From the NCBI RefSeq assembly GCF_037975245.1, contig NC_092566.1:17519001-17579000 (forward strand): a stretch of DNA of 60,000 nucleotides, in the 5' to 3' direction. Below, in pieces: positions 28,301 to 40,300 of this stretch. Below the pieces are notes generated by a model, which was not told the origin of the DNA, did not search any database, and saw only the letters and a program-made list of their open reading frames with translations. Position 1 is the first letter of the stretch; every line of letters begins with the position of its first letter. This DNA comes from Apostichopus japonicus (Eukaryota > Echinodermata > Holothuroidea > Aspidochirotida > Stichopodidae). The position numbers and the translations under genes were made by a program.

Positions 28301-31300
28301 CTGAGGTACAGTAGGACTTGTTTACCTATATACCCAGCTGCCTCTGCCCAGCTGCCTCTGCCCAGCTGCTGGTGTTTGGTACAGTTTATACATTTTAAGT
28401 AGCAATTCCTGCCATATTTTGTGATGTAATCAATTTAACTTGTTCCTTCCTTGATCCGAGAAACATCAATCTATCTATCTCTCAACCAATCAGTTGCAGT
28501 CTGTAAAATTGTCCTGATTAGCAGTGACAATTTATTACCACTTGAAAAGAGTGACAGTTTTGAGGACTTTTAATATTAAGGCAAGGACAAAAGGGGAAAG
28601 GAGGGGGGGTAGGGGTAGGGAACGAGAAGAAATTAGGGGATAGGGAGGGAGAAGGAGGTAGGGGATAGGGAGGAAGGGTAAAGATATCATCAAAGGGATT
28701 TGGAAGAATGGTACTTGGGATTGATGGTTGAGAATAAACATTATGGTACAGTACAATAACTTGAACAGGCAAATGTTATTTTACACAGAATAGGGTGCCA
28801 TTGTTAGTGCAACACTGTCACAAATTAAAAGGGAGAAGAGATTCGTACTCTGCAGCACATTGCAGAGTTAGGTCACACGTATTACCATTATAATATACAG
28901 TAGGGGTGAAGAACCGTCAAACAAGCTAAAAGATAGAATGCTGTCGGGAAATTTCTAACGTTTATACAGTCCTGCCCATAAAAGACAAAATGTGCTTTTT
29001 GAAATATTTGGGGAGATGATGATGTTTTCCCACAAATATCATCACAACTGTTAATTTTCAGACACCAAATTTAACTAGTGGATAAATACTTTTGCCAAAA
29101 GTTAAGTAAGAAAGCACTGAGTTTGTTTTGTAAAGACTGATATTTTCTGCCTTATTATTAACGCTTTCTTCTTTGAAAGTAAATTATTTCATCATTTTTA
29201 AATTATCTTCACAAAGCATGTAAACCCTCTGAATGGCCCTGGAATTTTTGAGAAAACTTACACAGCAGAATTTGTTAGTGTAGACCATGCTGCATGTAAC
29301 ACTCTCCGAACGTAGTGTGTGTGTGTGTGTGTGTGTGGCGGTTCATAATTGATAAAATGTTAGAGGATAATGTTCCCGTACAGTGACATAGTATTGCAAC
29401 TATAGTCTGCATAGTTCTGAACACATGAAGCTAATGCCAGTAGTAATTCAGTCAGTCACAATGTAGGGTTACATCTCATTAACATTAATTACTCACTGAG
29501 AAGGTCCACATGTATGAATTGTACATTTCATCCTGATGAATTCATCCCATACAGTGTAACACTACAGTATAGATACATCCACTACAGTATGTCTGAAGGT
29601 TAAATTATGTGTTAGAAGTCAAATGCAACATGAGTGTTAGCGAAAGGTGAGAGGGGGCACAGAAATAAGATTATTTTTTCTTCTTTTTTCAAAGTTAAGG
29701 GACAGGGTTTCTGGACACTGCTACTACGGGACGTCTTCCAAGGATGACCTATTGTGATGCTCAGCCAATCAGCATGCTTGTGTAGTACATGCATATTCAC
29801 GACTTTTATTTACCCTCTCCTTGCATAGGGGTATTTGCACTCAACCAGACGTTGGTGCCTCCTCCCTGGGGCTTTGGTGGTACGGCGGGGAGATCGTCCC
29901 CCTCGGTGTCTGTTGCATCACCCGGGGGTGGCGGAGGGACAGGGGGAGGGGAGAAAGCCGCATCAGCAGTATCATCCTTAGACTGTCCTGGTCTGTAGTT
30001 GACAGGACGCCATTGTTGGGGACTGCGGTTCCTGTCCGAGGCTAATTTTTCGGAGAGAGAGCAGGAGTAGACGTAGAAGTGAATGATAAAATTATGAAAG
30101 GAAGAAAAAGAGATAAGAGAAAAAGGAAAAAAAAGCAAAGAAGATTATAAGAGGATATGTGAGAAGTATGTGATAAATGAGTAATATATGGTAAGGAAAG
30201 AAGAGAAACAATAATACCACACCCCTGTCTGTCCCTACCCCCCCCCACCCGCCCCTGAACCTACTGTAGAATAAAGTACTCACAGATCCAACTTATCATG
30301 ATGTAGGCTCAATGTTCAAGCCTACGTATATACTGTATATATGGCCTAGACTGTACTGTTCATAGTTTGAGAAAGTCAAGAATTTAGAATGTACACAAAG
30401 TTTAAAAAAATATAATAAGGAACTCAAAGAGATGAGTGAATTTGATGTCACAGTTAAACTCATGATCTTAAAGCTCACACACAGATCTGTATGAGTTACT
30501 TAAAGGTGACTACACATTATGGATATAGTGTTTATGTTCCTTTACTGTATTAAGTGAATACAGTACCTAGGACTGTACTTAATGAATCATGAATATCGTA
30601 TAAAAAAGCATACATATTTTATTAAAGATTTTACAACTCTCTGCCTGAGATGGAATATACTTAGTCTTTCTTTTGATGGAAGGGGGGGGGGGAAGGGGAG
30701 GTCTGGGGTGGGATATCCAGATACAAGGCCTTTTAAAAGACCCTATAAACATCTCTGCAACACAAACACCATCTATTAGTGTTCATTATCTGACAAACTA
30801 TTTCCAAATGCTTGTTTATGAATATTCATTAGGGTTGCAAATGAGAATACAATGAAGCAAATCAGGTGGGATAAATCATGGGATGTGACATCTAATTTGT
30901 TTCATTTAAAAAGTTTTTATGATCACATGACCAAGTAATTTCCCATCATGCAATTGTTCCTTTGAACAATGCAATTGTACTGTACACTATAAAGCAAAGT
31001 TAACTCTTCGACCATGGGCACTTCAACCTAGTATGAAAACATAACAACATTACATTTTTTTCCTCACAGGATGGATTTGACATCCTGGCATTGATATGCA
31101 AATGAATCTGACACAAAGGGGATCATCACCATTCTTTTCTCTAGGTCAATATGTGACTCACATGAAGAAACTATGTGTCTGCACCTGTAGTATACTAGTA
31201 TACATGTACAGTACATTAGATTTAAAAAGAGACCACTTTATTTCATTTATATCTTATTACTGTACATTGAAATCTCTGTCAAAGTGTCAATATGTAACAC

Positions 31301-34300
31301 TGTAAACATGCACTGAAAAGTGTTCTGGACATAAAGACTATCAGGTCAAATTATACACATCAAGAAAATATAATCAAAAGTATGAAAACATTGTCTGCAA
31401 GAATAAGTAAAAATGAAGATCAAACCACTACAGACAAAAATTAAAAGCAGAAACAAATTGATAGAAAGAGCATTTCTGTACCATCTGCACTTTGAGATCG
31501 AGGCCTTAAGAATAACGTGGTCCGCATGCGTCGGCGCCCCATTGGATGCCCTGATCGCATGCTCAGAGGTTGGGGCAAGGGTGGCTTGGCATTGGTCCAA
31601 TTAAGAATAGCTTGATGCTGATTGGACCATGGACGTGTTAATTTGGGGTCAAGAGAAGAAGAAGAAGAAGCATGACCTGAGTAGCAAAGAAATGCAGAGA
31701 TAAAAAAATGGACATACAGAAGAAAGAGAAAGATGCAAATGAGATGCAAATGAAGACTGTATCGAGAGACATCGTAGTACAGTTCCATACATGTTCAGTG
31801 CCACATGTATGTGTACACATGTTGGACAAGACACTGTAGAGAGGCAAACAGCAAAATGGCGGATATCAACACTTCAAACTTGAATCAAACCAAAAGTTCT
31901 TTAAATATATTAAAGATAATGATGTACAAGACAAGAAAGTGACTGATGAAGATGGAGTTGTCCTTACACTTGAAGTTCTGGTCATTAGTTATTAACCTTG
32001 GGAGGTCAACAACGCCTGATTGGTTACGTCTTAAGATGAATAATTAACATGTCCAATTTCCACAAGTTTGCAGATTCTAGATTCACTATGTATATCATTA
32101 CAATTTTACAACACAAGCTATACCTCAAACAATACCTCAAATTTGAACCCTTTACAAAGGAAATATCGGCTGGATGTTTACATCAGCCGGAACAGTGTAA
32201 ACAACCTTATAGATAAAAAAACAAAAAAAACATTATAGTAACAAAAACATAAACATTATAACAGTACAGCTATGAAACAGGAATACATCTCTTCATTTCT
32301 TGTTTAGAACATAAACCAGCCTAGAGCTGTATTGGAAGATGTGTGATTAAAAGCTTTTTCTTTTCTTGACAACAAACATTTTCATCTCAATAAAAGTTAC
32401 TGTACGACCAATTAAAAGTCTTTCAACATCTACTTAATGGCAAGCACAAACTCCAGAATCATATGAGCACAAGCTTGCAGTTTTTTCACATACAGTAGTA
32501 TAGGCCTATATACTGTACTGATAAAATATAGATCTATTGTGCCACTACTGAAGTATGAGAGCAACAATAACATTTAATTCTAAATATTAAGGTCTAAACC
32601 AGCTGTCTTCGATTTCCCCTACAGAATGAATACCATACACCTACAGTACAGTATGCCTACACTACTTGGCAACATCTATATGACATTTAACACTAGTCAC
32701 CATGGCAACATGCTGGTGCTGACTTTATATATCTAACAACTTTATGAATATGAAATTCACAATTTTTACAACAATAGTCTAAACCTTAATATAAAATGAA
32801 GTTCAATCAACTAGCATAAAAGTCATGATAAAACCATGTTTAAATTGGCAGACACACTCAAACAAATGGAGACAAAGTGTTCACGATTAATGTCACAAAA
32901 TATATAAATTAGAACGAGACAATGATAAATGACAACTACGTCAGTGTATCACATGGACCCTGTACTGCGTCTCAATGGCTATATACTGTACACCACCCGG
33001 ACAACTATGGCAAGAATTTAGACATGTTGTTCTAGATCTGTGAAATGTGAGATACATCCATCATTAAGTGAGACATCAACTGTATCATACTTGAGGTTGT
33101 GATACAGTATGTCGGCTGAGTCTGTGCCAAACATTTTGTAGTCTATAGTGTACTATGATAGTCAATATCATTGTGGTATCACAGGCACTGTGTGTTTCCT
33201 CTGTATGTACAGTACATACAAATCAAAATTTCACTCCCTGAATAATTGATGGACTTAACATTCCATATACTGTATATTGCAGAAGAAGCCTGTGCATGAA
33301 GACAACTTGAAACTTAGGCTTAATTATAGGCTTCTCAGTGTATGAATAGTAGTAGCAGTAGTATATGATTAATGATACCAGCAAATATTAATCAGCTAGC
33401 TGTCAGCTGTTGTCTGGCTCTCAGAGGGTGTGCAAATTGCCCTAACCAGCCAATAAATGCAATTTAAACTACAGTAATATACAGTTTATTGAATTGAATA
33501 TTTTATTTTCATGTAGACTCAGCTCTTCATCTTGTGAATTAGCAAATATGTATATAACTTGTTGTGAGGAGACAGGTAAGCAATGAGTAAAAAGAAAATA
33601 TTGTTTGAACATGAGAAAAGAAATTATGCCTTTTTAAAGAGAATTTGTCTAACATCAAAACACATTAATCATGCACTAGAGGTATGGGGTACATAAAAAC
33701 GTTTAATCCTGTCTTTTATATGTAATACTGTACTAGTAATATGACATACAGTGCATGACATCCTAAAACTGCAGGTGAGATTTTCTATCTGTAACTACAA
33801 CTAATCAAGAGTACAAACTGTATTGAGTTGGATAATCAAATTATCACTGTAAATGACTACAACTAGATACTACATTCCATAATAACTGCTGCTTGAATGT
33901 AATATTTGTAGTATTAGCAGGATTATCCAGGTTCCAGTAATTGTACCGCAGTTCCCGCAAATGCATTGCCCATTAAATGCCAGACCTACTGATGGATAGC
34001 TGGCTCTGTTAATCACCATTTTATATCATACAAATCGATAACAAGAAATCAGACTGCTGAATTATTTAAAATATTTAATATTGACTATTTTAGACTGTGA
34101 GCTCTTATCTCACAACTTTGCTACTATTACACGACTGCAATAATTACCTGGGAGTCGCAACATTCCATTTACAATGTCTGCAATTTCCCCGCACAACAGA
34201 GTTTTTGTAGTATAAACTTCAACGTATCAAGCCTTGTTAATTGTAGTTGTCAATGAGATGGTGTGTATACACTATCATACAGATATCATGTAATTAGTTG

Positions 34301-37300
34301 TTGAATACATGTATCATTATTATCCTGCCCTCCCTTTATTGTTGATAACAATAGACAGGGCCGATACAAGCCGCAGTACTAATACCTTCCAAACCGCACC
34401 CCACATTCTGGAATGTCACAGAATGTTGTGTCAATATTCCCACTTTACTGTAATACAGAATACAGTATACTATGTATTGTTGTATGGGGGTGTACAGTGT
34501 AACATACAAAGCTATAACCTGTCATTGTGCAAAGTGAATTCAGCACTTACTTCACAGTTAAGTGCACTATGCAGGAAAGTGAATAATAACAATAATGTTT
34601 CTCGGACCTCCTTATCTTCAGTTCTTCCTCTTGGGTCCAACATCTGTGTTTTCAGTTGGACTAGACCACACAAAAGCATCCACTGTGCTTCAGTAAAGTC
34701 TTTCAACACATGCCCTGCCCTTGGCAAACCTTACCCCAGCCCCTTGCTTCCACTCATGAGAATAATTTCGTTAACTTTGTGTTGAATTTGAAAGCAGATA
34801 GAATACAGTTCGACGAGAAACATGATTTTGACAGGTCTACGAGGTACTGTGCAGTGTGCACAACGAATGTAACAGTATTTACTGCATCAATGATACACAG
34901 AACTGGAAAAAAAGTCACGCTAAAATTAGAAACAAATCTGCACAAAAATCATTCAAAACAGCAGCACTGTATTAGTTCTCCAATAAAGACCAATTTTTTT
35001 GTGAGAAATGTGCAATGCTAGTCCAACTAATAGCAAGCGGTTAAATATTTCTATGTTAAAACTAAAGCTTCTCAAGGGTTAGATGTTCGCATCCCACTGA
35101 CCTCTCTCTCGAGACCGCCTAGGATGCCAGACGCCTGGCTCTGACATATTTAAATGACTCCGGAAATGTTCTTTCGCTTCAGAGCCAGTGTCTACTGCAA
35201 ACTCACGTCTGCGTAATTAATACAGCCAGCCCTGTGGATCGAGACTTTTCAATGGACAATTTCTGGGTGTGAATAGGAAATTTTTACAGACGTCAAAACC
35301 ATTGATCTATGTATGGTTTTAAGAGCTCGCTGATGGAGTTCTACAGTTCTAAGAAATATTTACACTCATGTCCGTACGTCTTAGCTTATATAGCTTTAAT
35401 ACACTCTGAGCATAGTTTCTGATTGAGGGGGGAAGGGGTCCGGGGGTGGTGGAGGGAGGCCTTGTGAGTCGTGGCTCAGGGCTAAAGGAAGATCCTGGGT
35501 TGTGTTCCAAAAGATCGCCGCCCACCAACTCTGCTTTCTGGGAACTGTACAACATTGTAGGACTCTGATTTGGCTAAAAAAAATTTGCCTGAGCCAGCTA
35601 TTATAAAAGCCAAATTAAATTAACCATGCCAGCATATGCTTGTGTGCTTGTAATTCACAACAATGCATTCTACTTTCTTTGACATTTTTCTTTTGAAGAG
35701 GTTTTTAAATGCATTATGAATTTTATGAAATGGTGATGATGAAGACGCAACAATGTTTCAGACTTACATACATACATACGCACGCACAGACACATACATA
35801 CAGACATGTATAAAACTGATCAAGCTGAAAGATGACTTGAAGAGCAAAATGCAAGAGTGTTGACTGAGGAAGAAATGAGTTAATGCATGAATATTCATGA
35901 AGTACAAATCTTACAAGCTGAAAAAAGAGCATGATAGTTTTGTCATCATCCAACGCAATGCGAACTCCATTCTATAAAATTCAATGTAGACACTGGACCA
36001 CCAATACAAATTTGCCCTGTTTGGCTATTCACAAATGTGGTTTCAACGGGCAGAAAGTTTCTTCCAAAATTCCAAGCATCTCTGAAACGCCCAATTCATC
36101 TTCAATTTCGTTACATTTGACTCCAAGTTTTAATGCATAGTCATTGCATAATGGCAGTTACAGCTATACTGCAAATAGCTAAAACTTTGATACAATCCAT
36201 TATGAAGTTCCTCTTTAGCTCACAGATTCAATTGGAATGTCCCACATTATTTTCTTGTTGGCAGGTTTTTATTTCCATATCAATCAAATTCATCCTTTGG
36301 AATGTTATGACAATTTCATGACGGTGCAAAGGAAGAGTCTAATAACACCAGTTGTTATGTTGGGTCTCCACAATGGGAGACAAACGCTATTGTTTAAAAA
36401 CCAAACCAGGAATGTTGTCAGCATTCTGTTGATATCAGTAACCTCCAGTAAATGCTGGTATTGCAAGGAAAGGATTTTTATTCCTCTTTCTCAGTATTTC
36501 TAGAACTTCTACACAAATACCTGAGACACATTTCTGGAGGCTGACCTTTTGACCTCAGTTCTATCTGCCAGTCTTTTTATTTGTAGCTGTGGTTATTTTT
36601 AGAGAGAGTATCAAATGGCGCTTTTTTTTTTTCGTTTTTAGACATCTTGGTGGATTGTCTCCTGTGGTAATCCTTGAAGATATTTAAGTGCAGATGTATT
36701 GGATTTGGTAACTGGAGTAGGTTTGAAGCTTTTTGGGGATGTAATTTTGCCAATAAATTTGTGTTTTGTCTAATGATTGGGCAGATATTGAAAATGAAAA
36801 TTTTGAACTTACTATTTGAGGTTACCGATGTTGGCAGTCTAGTGTCAATCACTTCAGCTGAGGACATTGTAGTCCCACCATTGGGTATCAACGAGGAGCT
36901 AAATGAGAAAACAAAGGAAAATTAAAATACTGACAGTTCAAACTCAAAAGGAGACCTAGTTATAAAATCACAACTACTACTACTACTGATAATAATTAAC
37001 AGTAATGTTAATTACTTGAAAAGAGAGTACTGAATACTTATATAGTCCCACCATTGGGTATCAACGAGGAGCTAACGAGAAAACAAAAAAACTTAAAATA
37101 CTGAAAGTTCGAACTCAAAAGGAGATCTAGTTATAAAGCCACAACTACTACTGCTAATAATAATTAACAGTCATGTTAATTACTTGAAAAGAGAATACTG
37201 TATATTATATAGTCCCGGGCACCATTGGGTATCAACGAGGTGCTAATTAGAAAACAAAGAAAACTTAAAATACTGAAAGTTTCAAATCAAAAGGAGATCT

Positions 37301-40300
37301 AGTTATAAAACAACTACTACTAATAATAATAATTAACAGTCATGTTAATTACTTGAAAAGAAAATACTGTATATTGTATAGTCCCGCGCACCATTGGGTA
37401 TCAACGAGGTGCTAATTAGAAAACAAAGAAAACTTAAAATACTCAAAGCAGACCTAGTTAATAAAACTACAACTACAAATATTAATATTAACTGTATTGT
37501 TAATTACGCAAATACTGTAGTGTATCAGAGGGACCTCTTACTAGACTATATATTTTAAATGGCCAAAGAGTTTAGCCAGACTGACAAAACAAAATCAATA
37601 ATTCTTGGCCAACAAAAGATTTAAGATAAAACATTATTATTGGACACAAGATCTTCAAGTTTTGGAAAACATACTGTACATAGACCTCAGCAGTTGTTTG
37701 ACAATTCTGATGTATGTTTTGCATAGTGTCATGGACACATACCACTGGTCGCCATGTTTACATTGCTGCCCGCAATGCAACAAACCCATGACCTCTGGAC
37801 ATTTAGTCTTTCACAGGATTTTGGAAATCAATTTTAAATTGATTAAATGGATAAATGTTGACATTTAAGGTAAGGACTGCCACCAATATCACCTGGGCTT
37901 ACCTCTTGGTAAGGACAATATGTAAAGTTTCTTTGGTATTGTAGATAATATCTTGAACAGCTTTCAAATCTAAATTTTGGGTTGGTCTGTTATTTATACT
38001 CTCGATGACATCACCCACCTCAATCGACCCACTATGAGCTGCCTTACTTCTGGGATTGATCTGTGAAATAAAGCAGATTTAAATGAAAAATAAAATTTAA
38101 AACAAGCAAACAGGATTTTGAATTCTATAGGTATGTACATAAACTTGTCTATAAACTGAACTCTTAGTTATACATGTTTTTTCTCATTGAATCAATATTG
38201 TTGTTTGCCAATTGATGTCTACAGTGCAATGAAGTGTTATATACCAGGGTAACCTTGTACATACAAATTTACATCACACATCAGATGGGAATGAGTAAAT
38301 GGAAGTTCTGGAGAAAACATGAATAACAGCTTGATCGGTCTGAGGTGAATTGTATTTCTAAGACCAGGGGGCCACTGTGCATGAACAGCATAACCATGTT
38401 TGGAATTCGTCAAGACATTATTTATACTCCTATTCAACTGTACACATTGATCATGTTCATGTAGCAGTTAAGCAACAATGTACAGTAGTTACACATGTCA
38501 TGTATGATTTATCATTGCTGGGTTCTTTTTTGGTGTTTTTTCTCCTTTGAATTTAACAAAATAATACTGCGTCCCGTTCCTAGAGCTGGTGGAAGATCGA
38601 CTGAGAGCTACTGTAATTTATAACCATTAACTATACAGCAAATGGATATTTTTCTCAGGGATCCAAGATGGCTATTTTTGGGGCAAGTTCAATGGTATCA
38701 TACATGGTTCAAGATCATTTTCAGTTTTTTCACCCTTCTCATCCAAATGCAAAGATCAATTAATTCACAACTTGATATTCATTGGAAACTAGTATGACAA
38801 ACTGTACATATGTCATGGGACAAAGTTGCAACAATCAAATTTGCATCGTAGGAATTAAGCTAAATATGTTATTTTAAACCAAATCCTGGATGGTCAAGAA
38901 ACTTACAGTATAGGCCTCAAGCGAATAAGCACTGTGCTTTCAAAAAAGTCCAGCACATCATCGAAATGTTGCAATTTCTTTATCAGCATTCATATATTAG
39001 ATTGGCTGTCATAATTGTTCTCATCGCTTGATTAGCTGATAACAGATTGACTTGAGGGGTATAACATATGTAGTTGCGAACTTCAGTTTCTTTGAATTTA
39101 TTATTCATTTACAACTTCCAACTGTAGGTTGATCATTAACGAGGAACTGTACGTGTGGTAAAATCACATACAGTAGTACATCTACTGTGCTGATGTACCA
39201 GCAATAAAAACCAGCAACACTGAACGATCCCAGTGTAGATATTAGTATATAAACTGTACAGTAACTAATAAACATGAAGTGCAGTGATTGACAAAGGGAG
39301 GAACTCATATTTGTATCTTCATATCAAACAAACAAGCACTGTTTACAGATAAGAGACATGAGTAAACAACTTGGGTGCAAAAGCAATATACTGTGTCAAC
39401 AGACTTAACAATCTAAGTCTTGTAGAACTATATTACTATGGTGAGCTCTATAGCTGCTACTATATATACTGGAACCAGTGTCATGAATTTTCTCACAAAT
39501 AACAGTTGATGATTGGCACAACCTGCACTTATTTATTTACTGGGGAATCAGACTTTGTCCCCTGAAATATCACAAACTGTACACAATGTACTGACTGTAA
39601 ACATAGACAATAATGTGAAATGCACAAACATAACATTTGACAGTAAAATCCAACCTGTTTACAATGTAAAATATCTACTATTGGTTTTAAATTGAACCAA
39701 TAAAAAAAAAAAAACCTACTTAGGGATCGTCACTCTGGAAATTTTATTCTATAAACGATGCATTTTTTTGCAAAATAAAAAATTCAGCTAAGTTTATTTG
39801 ATATAATTACACATAACAATATTAATAAAAGCAACTTACTATGTACTGTAGTTGTAGATACTTACAGGTTATATGACCAATAATGCCAATACCAATTCAC
39901 TTTTATCACAGAATCCTGTTTCAATTTTCACCAGCTGTTTACTTCATTCTGAGTCAAAACTCAAAAATGTCACATCCACTTCGACCCAAAAAGTCTCCTT
40001 TTTTTTCCTCCTCAAACAAGAATGCCGATTGGCCCTTCTTCTTGACAAATCAGCACTCCTCCATAATCAGTTTGTCAAAGAAGATCCCTTTTGCAAGTAA
40101 TCATGACTTTTGTTAAGGCCCAACTCTTTCATCCCACAGCTTGGGGCTTACAATATAGTACTGTATGCAGCTACTGTATGCAGGCTGTACAATAGTGGGG
40201 AATGCACCACGCAAAGTCCAAATTTACACTAGAAGTATGCATGCATCCAGTGCAGTGTATATGTGTAGAATTTTGAGTCAGGAGTATGTATAGTTGTATA

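Noticed and set aside
29789-30045. Plus-strand frames of 69 and 74 codons
   Set aside because: They are antisense shadows of exon 5, caused by its proline codons reading as glycine-rich on the other strand.
34309-34785. 158-codon plus-strand frame and antisense 71-codon frame
   Set aside because: No domain, no splice sites of suitable phase, AT-rich codon use, and the position is inside an intron of the minus-strand gene.
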